A stretch of DNA of 64,000 bases from Fasciola hepatica (taxonomy: Eukaryota; Platyhelminthes; Trematoda; Plagiorchiida; Fasciolidae), in NCBI GenBank assembly GCA_948099385.1, contig CANUEZ040000117.1, forward strand, positions 358,001-422,000, written 5' to 3'. Position 1 is the stretch's first letter; every line of letters begins with the position of its first letter. Shown here in pieces: positions 11,859-23,600 of the stretch. The notes under the pieces are model-generated. The model had not been told where the DNA came from. It ran no database searches and saw only the letters and a program-made list of their open reading frames with translations. Made by a program: the position numbers and the translations under genes.

Positions 11859-13420
11859 TTACGAAAAATGATATTGAATTCGCGCTAACCGGTGGCCCCG
11901 TACATGGGAGTAGGAAGCTCCGCGCCGACAGCGCCAATTGCTATTTTGAGTGACTGCTCTCTGGGTGGAAGGATAGACTTGGCGGCGCAAGAGTAAAAAA
12001 AGTAACCTGAGAAATAAGCGGCCGACAATTAGGTCTTTTGGCCCGTGACTCATAAACTCCTGTCTGTAACGTAACCCAAGTTCGTGAGCCAGACCCTCCG
12101 AAGTTTTCGGATGATTGTTGGCTACAAATGTCGGTTCATCGGGAAATCTGATTAACTTCCCTTTAAACCTCTGTAAGTGGACTACTGCTTTGCAGAAGGG
12201 CAATAACTGAGTGGCTACCGTGTTGCAACGAATGCCCGTAGTTTGATAGATCTCTTACCCCTGGAGAGGCTATGCAGAACCTGTTTATACAGTAATTGGA
12301 AAAGTGGCACTCTGTTGTTTATCCCTCTAGCCCAAAGAGGTTCGCGGTATAGTAGGTCACAGTGTTGTCAGTAGTTGAGACTAGACGAATACTTCAAGTA
12401 CTTGTTTATTAAGGGTGAGCCGAATATTTTTATTGGGAAACCTGCCACTTTGAAGGTGTTAGAGCCTTTTATTGAACCTCACTCCAGCAGTGGTCTAAAG
12501 CCGGCTGAATAGGCACCAAATTTTTTCCACGCCAGTGGAATTTTTGGCGGCCCCGCCCTGTTGGCCCGCGAGACCTAGCATTTTGAGCGTCTGTTTGCTT
12601 CGAGATGTTAAATGAATAAGTTTAGTGCAATTTTAGTCAAGTGCTGGTTATTCCTTCGGACCACGTGACCATCAATTCCAGAAGTTCTGGGAGGGACATG
12701 GCACTTGCAAGTAATAAAGCTGTTTTTGCCAGCTGAGGGTTTCATTAGTCGGTCGTTACACTCCCAACTGAGCATCCGTAAGTCTCCAGGTATGCACGTT
12801 GTTGTATTGCCCAGTGAAATTTGGTCGGAGGTGTACAACAGCTTTGCTACGTCGAAAAATAGAAAACGAGTCCCACTTCTAACCTCGGCAAATGTGTCAA
12901 CTGTGTATGAGAGAAACGATAACAGCCCCTGTATATCATGTTGGATGACCCCGCCAGCTACGGAGATAGGTGCGGAAATGTTACTATCAACGATTACTAC
13001 TCGACTGCTCAGGGACAAGTAAGACTTTAGCCGGGCATACAGTAGACAGGGGATACAACATACCTGAACCTTTCACAACGAACGAACATGAGACACCCGG
13101 TCGAAGGCCTTAGCTATGTTTACAGAACTTGGGATCACTGCCTTTCTTTCGGTTGCGGCTATCGTAATGGGGCTCAGAAAGTCAGTCACACAAGGTGCAC
13201 AGGATTGACTTTTTAGGAAACCGCGCTGACCTTCTTTTACAAGGTGATTATTGAGGAGATGGTTCGTTAGTTTTTCTTTAATTAACCTTTTCGCAGTTCT
13301 CAATGCTTCTGGTGTGGCTCACAAACCGGTATTTGGCCGGTACTTCCTGTGTTCCCTTCTAGTGAATTGGAATGATAACCGAGGTCTTCTACTATATAGA
13401 GTACCAACTAAACCTCACAG
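11859..13420 (-). pseudogene. LINE 'B' reverse transcriptase remnant
   Basis: Reverse transcriptase of a minus-strand LINE. Reading from 13,420 downwards: an SVIIPIHKKGT-like block, then (13,303-13,073) RLIKEKLTNHLLNNHLVKEG, QRGFLKSQSC and NIAKAFDRVSH, which are RT blocks 1-3. The frame 13,018-12,608 (-) carries GGVIQHDIQGLL, a decayed GxPQGSxLGPLL block at residues 22-33, then RFLFFDVAKLLY, where the catalytic FADD is changed to FFDV (residues 54-57), then LMKPSAGKNSFITCKC. The essential aspartate pair is lost. 11,859-12,203 (-) may hold the thumb and C-terminal part but is not diagnostic. It runs directly into the 3' tail module at 11,850 in the same orientation, so the two may be parts of one element. 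Confidence 0.82.
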
Positions 13421-14538
13421 GCATACTAAATAGGCTTGAATAATGAATTGAGATATCCGGTCCCGCTGATTAAAGACGGCCGATGGTAAAGAATCCAATC
13501 CAAGGTGATGTGGCATCTGATCACTTAGAACAGAGGTTCGATTTCGGAATGAAATATTACAGAAGGCGATCGCCCATGCGGGGGACTGGCGGACTAGAGA
13601 AAAAGGGCGCTCTGCAATAACTGAGGAAGAAACAATAAACTTGTTGACCTCTTCTATTACGCTCGGTGGTTTTTCGAGTCACGTGATATTTAAAGTGAGG
13701 GAGCAGATAAATGGTCTTGCTTTTGGGTTCCTCGATTTATTCACTTTTGCAAGAATCCCGACTATCTTGGAAATGACTTAAGGCCCTCTGTTCCTGTTGT
13801 ACCATTTCGCCCTCAGAGTACGGCTTATTCGTTTACCATTTACGATTCGGCTGCGTAAATACTGAGGAATCCCTTGTTTTATGTCCGGAACTTTGGAGTC
13901 TGCCTAGTTTCGAATTGATACAATCTGGCGATCTTTGGTCAGGGTTGACAGACTGAGGCAGTTCCCAGGGGTCGGGAGATCTGCAGCCAAATCAAGTGCC
14001 TCGATGACTTGTGGAACGCTGTCAGAAGGAGGTGTGGGCGGACGGCATGTGCAACCTAGTAGCAGCGCTTGACGTTCGACTTCAACTGCTCCTTGATATG
14101 TTCAGCCTTTACTGAAGTATTTGTGGCTAAGTACCACAATGTTTTCCACCAGATAGGATTCTGTTAACCAAGATTCTGTCAATAAAAGAGAGCTTTGGTC
14201 GTTTGTTGATGCAGCGAACCCTGTGCTTTGCATTTTGTTCCTAGTACAACTTGCATTGATTAATAACAACGTGATCATTCGGGCTCCACTGATACCTTCA
14301 TCGGTTATGGTATTTACGGTCCGACCATCGGGAATAAGTCAAATAACGTGCCAAACTGCCGCTTGTCAGGCGGGAATCAAAGTCCTTTGCCAAACGGCTA
14401 AGGACCACAAACCTGGGTAAATTATTGAAAAACTCCTGGAAATTCGCCCCATTATCCAAACGAAGTTAGCCTCCTTCGGTCTTAGTTTGCACTATCCTTG
14501 TACACGTTAAGCCTCACGCATTTTCTAATAAAGCTCTA
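13421..14538. other. Unrecognised stretch upstream of LINE B RT
   Basis: On the minus strand this lies where the endonuclease-to-RT part of LINE B would be, but it is full of stops and I can point to no endonuclease motif. The short plus-strand frame 14,223-14,420 has no recognisable domain. Confidence 0.35.
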
Positions 14539-14880
14539 GGAATAAAAGTGGCAAACAAGCTCGCTTTCAGTTATTAGTACTCATACCAATGCATAACAAT
14601 ATGTGTGACCCACAAAATTTGAAAAGAAAAACGTAATCCAAGTCCGTCCCCGCACTTGAGTATGCGCATGTGGAATTGGTCCCAGTTTGCAGTGTCAAAG
14701 TGGTGGCACACGTGTTCGGGACCGAGAGGTGGACAAAGGAAGCATTAGTGTTTGTACAACTTGTTTTTGAGCGCACAGGGGAGGGCTGTGGAGACAAATA
14801 CTCACGGATCCGGCTGCGGCCACAATGCGAGGCTTGGCAAGTTTTGATGGCCTCCCAAGGATTGTGTAAACGATGAGAAA
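14539..14880 (-). repeat. Left arm of Penelope-like inverted duplication
   Basis: Reverse complement of about 15,240-15,585. Its minus strand translates to the same frame as the right arm (LTLQTGTNS, TDLDYVFLFKFCGS, LLCIGMSTNN). Weaker similarity to the element continues inward for some tens of bases, to about 14,940. Confidence 0.8.
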
Positions 14881-15066
14881 GGCGCTTACCACCTCCACTA
14901 AATGATTCTATACGTGATATATCACACAAGGACGACACGGAAGCCAAAACTACTCAACGAAGATTACCATGAGTGATCAGCGGAACGTTTTGCTCCGCGA
15001 AGTTATGAATCTTGTTCGTTTTAGAACCGATAGTGTGCTATCGATCGTGTTTTAGAATATTTTTTT

Positions 15067-15430
15067 GTGTGTATTCATTTACCTGTTCTTGTGGAGCTGG
15101 GTACATTGGCTGCACTACTCCGCGCTTATCCGAACGCGTCCACGATGCCACCCTGCTGAGCACGTAGGCACTCAACACAGTTACGAGTGCAGTGTGCTTA
15201 CACTTCGTTGGGGCATGCCACAGAGTGGAGGCGATAAACGCCTTTTTCATCATTTACACAATCCTTGGGAGGCCATCAAAACTTGCCAAGCCTCGCATTG
15301 TGGCCGCAGCCGGATCCGTGAGTATTTGTCTCCACAGCCCTCCCCTGTGCGCTCAAAAACAAGTTGTACAAACACTAATGCTTCCTTTGTCCACCTCTTG
15401 GTCCCGAACACGTGTGCCACCACTTTGACA
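15067..15430 (+). pseudogene. GIY-YIG endonuclease remnant of Penelope-like element
   Basis: Decayed endonuclease of a Penelope-like retroelement. The plus strand reads VYSFTCSCGAGYIG, a GIY-YIG core with two cysteines between the two half-motifs, which is characteristic of the Penelope CCHH-type endonuclease. The arginine that usually follows YIG is Cys here, and the RTTRRL helix reads CTTPRL. After a frame break, 15,192-15,428 (+) continues with VEAINAFFIIYTILGRPSKL, RIVAAAGSVSI and LHSPPLCAQK. The catalytic Glu present in the other copy (TAEAVSI) is Gly here (AAGSVSI). It is almost certainly inactive. It aligns block by block with the open frame at 51,109-51,468 (-). Confidence 0.82.
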
Positions 15431-15585
15431 CTGCAAACTGGGACCAATTCCGCATGCGCATACTCAAGTGCGGAGACGGACTTGGATTACGTTTTTCTTT
15501 TCAAATTTTGTGGGTCACAAATATTGTTATGCATTGGTATGAGTACTAACAACTGAAAACGAGATTGTTCACCACATTGTTTATT

Positions 15586-18500
15586 CTCAATATGTTTTTG
15601 GGATTTTTCATACAATGATGCTATAGTAAACAATTGCATACTTTGCCAGTTCTTTATTGGTGCTCAAACATGAATTCGAAATTGACCGGTATCTGCCGCT
15701 TTATAAATCATTCTTTTGCTTGTTTCGAACCCAGTCCAGCCTTGGCTCGCTGTGGCTGAAATGTCTGACTCTTACTTTTAACATGTGCGTTTTTCATCTA
15801 ACTGATGTTGTGAACCACTATCCCTCTATTACTTTTGTGTTTAGATCAAGGTCAAAAAGTATACCGTAATGATCATCGCAGCCTACTCGATCATGTCAAA
15901 ATCTGGTGGGGTCACTTCAGACTTCCGAGCGGCTTTTCACCAAATATCAGATGGACGGTTTGCTGCCTAAAATGGCGAATGGCGCCGCTCCATTCTCAAT
16001 CTTGAGAGCTTGCGGATCCTTTGATTGAAACTTTATTTAGTCTTCACAAACGATTCGTAACCTAAACTATCCTCCTCGAGAACTCTTGGTGTAAGACTCT
16101 TTTGAGAAGTGAGTAGTCTAGTGCTAACCAAACAAAACTTAAACAAGGTGAACTTACTGTTTTTATGACAGTGGAACACGAAATGAACAAAATCAAAAAT
16201 ATCCGAAGATTTCAAATGTCAGGCCATGTGGACTCAAAGATGACAGCTCAAGCCGCGATGTAGTAAGGAGTTCACGTGGGTTATAAAGGACCAGATAAAT
16301 CATGAACAAATGGATAAAAGCAAGCCGACCTTATCTACCAACCCATCTTTTATCGCTTCGCTTAGACCTTCATTTACTTGATTTGTCGTTGTCCATCGTT
16401 TTGTTTCAAATTTCCTGCTTTATTATTTCGCCTGATCCCCTGAATCAAGGTCATCACTCAATTTTTCCAGCTACTTTTGCTTCAGATTGATTTCTGTAAA
16501 TGATAACGCCCCAAATATGTATATATATGACTCACCTGTTAGCGTATGATCCTGCAACCAAGCTTGTCACGGGCATCCCCGCATTAGCCTTTATTATTAT
16601 TACGCTAAGTGACAGGATAATATTCAAAAGAGATGCCTGCTCACTCTCAGTGCAGTGGATGTTTTTTCAGGTAAGGAAAACCCAGCGAAATTAGCCTCGC
16701 GAGGGCTGACGTTCGGGAGAAGAACTAGTGAATTTTGCACTCCGGTCCAGGGGCTTTGCTGGCCCAAGATTCGCTGAACCCAGTGATGGAGCTGTTATTA
16801 AGATATGATCAAACTGTTAGGTCCAAATACTCCCACTGTAGTTGGTGCAGGGAGTAAGTTTTATTTCGGTAAATTCTGAAGTTTTTCCGCCCTAATTACT
16901 CCGCTAGTTTTTGTGGCCGGGACCTGAAGATAAAAGCCATATTTTTTCGGGGTATTTGGAGGTGGTATAAAGTTAATTTTGCTCACAGGTACTGACTAGA
17001 CTTGGGGTCCTTGAGACAGGGACTATGTATGCGTGGCGCAGTAAGTTCTGGCGTACAACTAAGGAAGAAAGGTAGCAGACTTACCTCCGTAAGTCCTGTA
17101 AACTTCGATGTTTTGTCGGCGCCGGTGGGAAGGGAGGCCTGCTGCGGACATAACCTGATACGACCTCGATTGCTCCGACGAGTTCTGGTGGCAGGTGTAA
17201 CATCACTTGCAGTTGAGATCTCCTCATCCCGTTTTCTCTTGAACACCAAGGCTTTACCCGTGAGGGGGCGGGCTTTTGTGTTGGCACCGTTTGCACCTTG
17301 AACACAAAAATTCCCCTTGGGTTGGCTAGTGTACGGAGTCTTCTACCACTTCACGTTATTGTAAATTAGGTGCTTTGTATCCACTGGTTTTGATGCTGCT
17401 CAGTTTTGGTCAATCGCCCCGAAATGACTGCATCCGTTCGAGCCCGCTCTGAAGTCACTTTGGCTGACACTCTGGGGAGTTTCATTTGCTTGACCCGATT
17501 AATCACAGAGAATTGTGTCCCTTAAAGGTCTTGTATCGGCAGATATTTTAGCATTTACTCTTTGCTTTGTCGAACAAAAGCGCTATGGTTTCACATCTTA
17601 TATGTCAAATTGAACTGCACTACACCAACGGCGTGGTTTTGGCTGCCTTAATGGGTCTTACCAATTAAAAAATATTGGATTTTTAGAACACACAGTTCCA
17701 TTTTCCTATTTTGGCCAATTTTTTCTGCACTGGTTAGCCTCTGACTAGTGTCTCCTTACCATACCATGGATAGAACCACCTCGTCGCATACGTTGGACGA
17801 GGCTGTTTTCCACAGGTGTTTAATTGATCCACTCTCTGTGACGGTGCCTCATTTCCAAATAAGGCCTAGAGGGTTCTTCCTAATGAACCGTCGACGGACA
17901 CACCAAAAAGTGAAGCCCGGCGACAGGTGCCAGATACGGACCAGTTAAAATCCCGATTCTCCCAAGTTGATTAATCTTCCTTCCTGGAATGTGCTTCGAG
18001 CAGCTGGCCTAATGCTGCAAAAGTTCTGAAGTCCACAGAAGGTGTTCTATACCCCTCATCTGGTAATCAGCCCGCAAAGGCTGATGCAATTCTTTCAATT
18101 ACGGGCCTAAACATCAACAGCCCACCTGCTTCCGCCAGATCCCGCAGGAGGGTAGCTACCGCACCAGTAAAGATAGCAGATCTAGCCATGCAAAACTTGA
18201 TCACGAATAAGAAGTTCCGCAGCCGTGAATTCCTCAGACCTCACATAGGTAAACCATAGAAAGCAGCCCACTTTCTTCGAGAATTGAGTGATGTAGAACT
18301 CTTACTCGGTACGATGATTCTGACGTCACCAGAAGCCAAAACCTACCAACCTTCTTGAAAGTTTGCCCCCAACTTAACCCCCCAATTTCCCCAGCCCTTG
18401 CCTCCCCCAGGGCCTTCACTCCACTCCCAATTCCTTTCCTTTTCATTCCTTTACCTGAGAGTCGGTTGTCTGTGGCATTTCTGCAACAACTCTTGAGGCT

Positions 18501-19190
18501 TTCCGCAGGGGCTTGCACCGCAGGTGTCTAATTCTGCCGAGTAACGTTCCTTGGCTTTGGCAACTTGTAGTGAATAAGAAGCCTCAGGCCAAAGCCCTCA
18601 CAGAAACCGGGACCATCTTTGAAAAGCTCTATGCTGAGGTGTCCACTCCATGATACTTCACTGTTAGGCAGGACTCCGGCAGAGTTATTGCTGGTTGGAT
18701 TATCATAAAACGATATTCTACCCCCATCCATATAAAAAATTCCCGCCTAACCATGTATTGGTTTTCGACGGGTTGTCTTTATATCGTCTATGTCAGACCC
18801 GCTTCGGCTTGGTAAAGTCCATCGCCCTGCGCGTGCCGTTGCGCCGATGGTCCAGTGCTCGGATCTATTAGGCCCCTTGAAATGTTACGCAGAGTTTGCC
18901 CACTCTGGTACCCACTGATGAATTTGGCTCACACAGCACCTACTGGAAAAAGATGATGCTCCTAATATCACTTCTCGGACATCCCCTCCAAGTCTTGTTT
19001 TTAAGAACCGATGAGAGCAGAACGCAAAGGGTCCCATCAGATGTCGCAGGGGACTTGCTCCTGCCCTGCCGGATTCTGGCCGCTATTGATGAATGATTTG
19101 AGATAGATGTGGCGCACTGCTGGGTTCCTCTCGACAAAGCCATCATATTTATATTTTGGATCGGCCTCTTCGTTCCCCGGAGATCACGGT
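15586..19190. other. Unrecognised interspersed sequence
   Basis: No gene or repeat motif I can name. Several 60-100 residue frames exist (for example 16,983-17,249 on minus, rich in Arg/Lys/Ser/Thr, and 18,234-18,518 on minus), but none shows a domain. Composition shifts towards pyrimidine-rich plus strand after about 17.4 kb, as in LINE E downstream, so 17.7-19.2 kb could be the eroded endonuclease region of that LINE. Confidence 0.35.
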
Positions 19191-19199
19191 TTGCGGGTT

Positions 19200-21548
19200 C
19201 TTCACACTGACCAATTTTGATCAAGTCAACGGGCTGCTTCTCCCCTAGCTGAAGTCAGCTTAACTAGGTAACCGTGCCGATGAGGTGGCGGAAAGTCCAG
19301 GAGTTGGCCTCGACAGCTGACAAACCATCTGTCCCGAGAATCGGTCCCACACAGACTGGTAAATAGCCCCTCCTCCGTCCCATCAGAAGCGTGTGAGTTG
19401 AACGCGCACTTCTGTTTGCTGGGCCTAAAGCCACAGGTTGTGCGGGTGATGCTGGAAGCGTCATGGTTATTCGTATCAGGTGCGGGGGAAGATAAGTTTC
19501 CATCAAAAGGCTGTTCAAGGGTCGTCACCTGCTCGAGTAAGGACCACTTTATTTTCTTCTATTCTGTACATGCTTTATCTAACGTATGAAACTTCAACGC
19601 CACTTGCCGTCAAAAATCAATCCGGATCCCCGAATATACTTCCCAGTCTAGTGGACGAGGCCTGTAGCTCTCACTTTAGTTCAATGTTGGCCCTATACCA
19701 ATATCTCCTCACTCCACAATGCATCAAACATCTTTGGTCTGTACCCTTAGTAGTACCATCATTCCCATTCGAGCAGGTACACAGAGTTTTCAGTACTCTT
19801 CTTATCCTAATTTAGTCCACTCCGGCATTCTTACGGAGATGGTGGGCATATCAGCAGCTTGTTATGCTTTGCTCTTTTGGCGGTCTGCTGAAAAAAAGAT
19901 TTCCTGAGCGGCTGGAAAGAACTGCCTCATACCCATCCGCAAAAAGGGCAGAGGGCGTGTTGCTTCTGGTTACAGACCGTTTGTCTAACTAGCGTCATAC
20001 AAACTTTTCTAGCGTAATTTCAGGCGCACGGCTCTTCCCTAACTGCAGAAAAATGGGGTCCTCTCCATACCACAGCAAGGGCTTCTTCCTGGCAGATTTG
20101 CGTCACCATTGGGCTCACTGTGGTGGACGTTCCGACGAAAGCCCACCATAGTGGCTGGTCCCCAAACGCTGTATTCATCGATTTTGCTATGGCCTCCGAC
20201 AAGGTCCACCAAGCCCCTCCATTTTACAAACAGCAACCAAACAGGATTATGGGCTCCACGTTAGAAATATGACTCAGCTTCTTCACCCATCGTACCCTTG
20301 TGGCTGAGGTGCGTAGTATTCTGTCTCAATCTGTTGCAGCAACAAGTGGCTCCCGGCGGAGATCGGTCATAAGTCCTCCCCTATTCTTGGTTTATATAAG
20401 TGACCCTCCAAAAACTGCTGACAATGCAGGCTATGAAACCCTCTGGAGTTCAGACGATGAGCTTCTGCAAACTGCAGCAAGCAAAACAAGGCTCTGGTCC
20501 GGGGATTTTAGTCTCCCAGTTGTTGGTGCCTCATGCTTGAGCAGGCAGTTCGACAGAGCAACTGGTTGCATTGTGTGCATTAGGAACGTGACCACACTGC
20601 CAGGGTTTGACTGGAACCAGGTGCTGAGTCCCCGGTGGATGGCAACCTTTCTTATCATAACCAACTTGTTGGCAATACTGGCTTCCGTGTTTTGTCCATG
20701 ATTTAAAGTTCCCTATTATGCGTCTGTAGGGATGATTACCCGACATTTTTTTGATGCGTACATCCTTCCGCCGTTGGAATACAGCAGTCTCAGATTGTGA
20801 GATCTTAGGAAGTGTTCAGAAAACTTTCATCAAACCAATATGGTGTCTGTCTCAGCCACCTTATTCTGTCCGTATCTCACACCTCATCGTCTATCTCCAT
20901 GACTTGAGATGACCAGTTTGTGAACCTCTGCTCTTCTGAATCACTTAAGAACGATTTCTTCTTTTCCGTCTGTCCAGGCTTTTGCCTCCGTGGTCACAGC
21001 AGAAAAGGTTTATGCCGAGACCATATAAATTTCTACAGATTATCCCTCTTAGCTACTGGGTAATTACCCTTTGGAGGGCACTCCCGGACAATAATTTTCT
21101 TCTACAGAACAAAACTACCCCCAAGAAAAAGCTAAACTTCTACCTTGGTCCCTCTCAGCAGCTCCTTGTTCTTAAAAAACAAAAGCGAAATAGGTATCTT
21201 TCATTGTATTCCAGTTTCGCTAAACGTCCATAAGTGTCACGCCCTCATTCCTCCCAAGGCACTTTCCATAACGAGGCTGTGCCTGATTTCATATTTTTTG
21301 TTTTTTTTTTCCGGTTCCTCCCCTCGGCTCCAGTTACTCTTGTTTTAGCTAGGTGAATTCGGCTGACGATCATAGTTTTCATGATTACCCGGGACAATAG
21401 GGTTTAAAGCCTGGAACCTACGTGTTGCTTCAAAACTTCATTTATTCTGTCAACTCGGCCTTGTGGAAATTCCGGTACTTAATGAGTTGAGGTCACCATT
21501 AGTGGTGCAAATAAAGTGCATTTTATGATCATCGAATAATAGTGTTTT
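19200..21548 (+). mobile_element. Degenerate LINE 'E' (same family as LINE G)
   Basis: A plus-strand LINE of the same family as the copies in palindrome 1. Shared blocks: a region near 19.26-19.40 kb resembling 28.29-28.41 kb, the RT block AVFIDFAMASDKVHQAP (compare DVFIDFAKAIDKLPYAP at 29.2 kb), TSGSRRRSVISPPLFLVYI, and a C-terminal WSQQKRFMPR...SYWVITLWRALPDN block (20,982-21,120) matching 30.1-30.2 kb. Numerous stops and frameshifts make it inactive. The 3' end is near 21,490-21,548, where GTGCAAATAAAGTGCATTTT and an AT-rich tail resemble a LINE polyadenylation end. The 5' limit is uncertain. Confidence 0.82.
20080..20701 (+). pseudogene. LINE E reverse transcriptase core remnant
   Basis: RT palm of LINE E. 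Near 20,160-20,215 the plus strand reads AVFIDFAMASDKVH, the block-A motif that carries one catalytic Asp (FIDFA). After a frame change, 20,300-20,701 holds SRRRSVISPPLFLVYISDPP, a decayed [21 protein letters not shown], then WSSDDELLQ where FADD should be: the Asp pair is kept but the preceding residues are changed. Downstream CIRNVTTLPGFDWNQVLSP matches the RT-thumb junction (compare TLPRVDRHKVLGL at 29.67 kb). It ends near 20,700 with a frame break before the C-terminal region. Confidence 0.82.
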
Positions 21549-21564
21549 TATTCCACTTGAGGAC

Positions 21565-22330
21565 GGGCTAATGGCAACTGCCGCTGCATGCGGGCGACAG
21601 AGAGAAAACAGGGTTTTGTTTCAAGGAGAAGCGATATGAGTTTCCACAGATGCCTTTTGGTCTGCTTACCGCACCGGCTGCCTTCAGACGGTTGCTGCTG
21701 CAGGTGCTGGGAGACCTGGAGAGCTCTGTGGTGCGTGTAGATGATACTGCCTTATTTCCAAAGACGATTGACCGACATGTGTAAAGACTGAGAGCAGTCC
21801 TGAGGAGAATTGACGCGGAGGGGTTTAAAATTGAATGCAAAAAGTGCCACATGGAGCGCGGCAACTCATTGTTCTGGGACATCCTCGGAGGTGGCAAACT
21901 GCAATCCATTCCAGAGGAAGTAAAGACGATAAGAAACTTCCCCTCGTCAAAATCAAAGCGACAGCTGAGTTCTTTCATTGGCTTGGTTAGTTATGATACC
22001 AAGTTTGTGCCAAACTTTGTCCAGTAGGCTGGGATCCCGCTTCAGCTATCGAGAAGGAGTGAGAAGTTCAAGTGAATGTCAGAGACGGAGGCAGCATTCG
22101 GGAAACTCAAAGATAGTGCGACAAATCCCTGAGTTTATCTGACGGTAGCAAAGCTACATGCCAGAAGCACCGTATCGGTGGATGCCGTTGATGTCGGAAC
22201 CGGTGCTGTATTGTCACAACCGTCCGGGGCCATCAAGCTGTCCCGTCGGCTGGTCACAAAAGCCGAAAGGAGATACCTTCCTGCGGAAAAGGGATGTTTA
22301 ACGACCTTGCGGTCACTGGGAAGGTGGGGA
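21565..22330 (+). pseudogene. Ty3/gypsy reverse transcriptase and RNase H remnant
   Basis: From 21,565 the plus strand reads WQLPL (preceded by a stop where Tyr is usual), REKTGF, then YEFPQMPFGLLTAPAAFRRL, the conserved MPFGLxNAPxxFQ block of gypsy RTs. The catalytic YVDD/YLDD is RVDD (about 21,738-21,749): both Asp are present but the Tyr is lost. Further on are RRIDAEGFKIECKKC and, by 22,010, SSFIGLVSYDTKFVPNF, the usual LRSFLGLxxYYRRFIPNF. RNase H begins near 22,160 with VSVDAVDVGTGAVLSQ and ends with SRRLVTKAERRYLPAEKG, the SRxLxxAExxYxxxEKE block. Stops near 21,781, 22,025 and 22,130 break it. Confidence 0.87.
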
Positions 22331-22779
22331 GCACCTGATTGCTGCTAACTTCTGCTTCAAAACGGATCACAAGCTATTAACGTAGTTAGTAACAACGCGA
22401 GATTCAAGAGGTAGGTTGACAGGGTAGGCATACCACCTGAAAGAATTCGCCTTTATGGTCGATCACGCTAACGGAAGAGAAAATGAAATACCTGACGCAC
22501 TATCCCACCGACCCCAGAAGACCAGCTGCCGGCTGAGGCGATCCCGGTGAATCGGTTGTTGTCAAGTGATTGTGTTTTCAGCCACCAAAAAGATACCAGT
22601 CTGGCGCTGATGATTTGCTCACATCTTCCGGCCAAGACCAGACCAGATGGGAGCTCCCCCGCGCTGCACGACCTACTGAACATTTGTGGATGTTTGCATG
22701 CGAAAGACGGCACTTTTTCGTTGACGCTGATGTGGGACAGGATCTGCGACCCAGACGACTGCCTTTTGTTCCTTAGGCC

Positions 22780-23470
22780 GTACGTGAGCAGGCAATACAG
22801 CTGGCTTACATCGGTGCCCACATGGGACAACGACGAGTCTTGGAATAATTGCGCAGCAGAGTCTTCTGGCCCGCGATGCGGCACGACATTGATGACTGCA
22901 TACGAACTTGCCCTGATTGCCGGCGGAACCGAGAGCACGTAACGGTGGCACCGCCAATGCAGCCCATAGAGGCACAGCGAGTCCTTCAAAGTTGTAGATT
23001 GGACACCTTTTGTCTTCTACCTGTGAGAGCTAATGGAAACCGTTACATCGAGACAGCAGTTGGGCGAAATCAATCCCGAAGCCAGACCAAGCAGGCGATA
23101 TGGTTTCTTAAGCTTTTGTTCATAATGTGTTGGCGCGATTTGGTGTGTCAGAAACGGTCATCACTTACCAAGGTCTCTGCTTCCAGTCGAAGTAATTCTG
23201 AGGCACGTTGGAACAGTGGAGAATCCGGCGAATACGGACTTCGCCTTACCACCCTCAGGCAGACAGAATGACGAAAAATTCAGCAGAACGATGGAAGAAA
23301 GGTTAGGCAACCACGGAAGTGATTGGCAAGAACAACTAAAAGAGGTATTGCTAAGTTGCCGCTCAGCGAATCGTTCAACAACGGTGACGATACCGTTTGA
23401 AATGGTTTTTGGGCACGAACCCAGAAAGAGACTGTATGTATGGCTCAACATAAAAAATGGTGAACCTCTG
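22780..23470 (+). pseudogene. Ty3/gypsy integrase remnant
   Basis: Integrase part of the same element. Around 22,805-22,940 lies the HHCC zinc finger: GAHMGQRR, then VFWPAMRHDIDDCIRTCPDC with the paired cysteines. The catalytic core is scrambled by frame changes; ETAVGRNQ near 23,055 and a TYQGL-like block near 23,165 mark its position. The end of the core is clear in 23,216-23,470: RQNDEKFSRTMEERLGNHG, then DWQEQLKEVLLSCRSANRST and PFEMVFGHEPRKRL, matching the usual NGxxERxNRTL..., AYRxxxHxxTGxSPFELVFGR series. Pieces lie in at least three frames. Confidence 0.85.
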
Positions 23471-23600
23471 ACAGATTGCAAGCAGAAGCAACCAGAGGAA
23501 GTGGCTGCAAAAAAGACAAAGGTTCATAGAGTTGAAACGAGGCAAGGCTCGATAGACGGAACCAAGCAAAGAAGTGAGAGCCCTTCATGCCGGCACACCT

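Larger units (their letters stand above)
14539..15585 (+). mobile_element. Penelope-like element fragment with inverted duplication
   Basis: A relative of the element at 50,910-51,608. The right half (about 15,060-15,585, +) encodes a GIY-YIG endonuclease remnant followed by a tail that includes TTGGTATGAGTAC and then AACGAGnTTGTTCACCAC. The left half (14,539 to about 14,880) is an inverted copy of the last ~340 bp of the right half: mirrored positions sum to about 30,123 at the outer end, with small indels inside. The arms differ by scattered substitutions, so the duplication is old. No target-site duplication was found. RT coding sequence is absent, as expected of a 5'-truncated Penelope copy. 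A stray inverted 5' segment is a known habit of this group. Confidence 0.8.
21565..23600 (+). mobile_element. Truncated, broken Ty3/gypsy pol remnant
   Basis: LTR-retrotransposon pol on the plus strand, in the order reverse transcriptase, RNase H, integrase, which is diagnostic of Ty3/gypsy (in Ty1/copia integrase precedes RT). It starts abruptly inside the RT, a few bases after the end of LINE E, so gag, protease and the RT fingers are missing. No long terminal repeats were found on either side. In-frame stops occur from the first motif onward and the frame changes several times, so no polyprotein could be made. 23,600-24,050 keeps a similar composition and may hold the pol end or LTR debris, but nothing is diagnostic. 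Confidence 0.87.
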
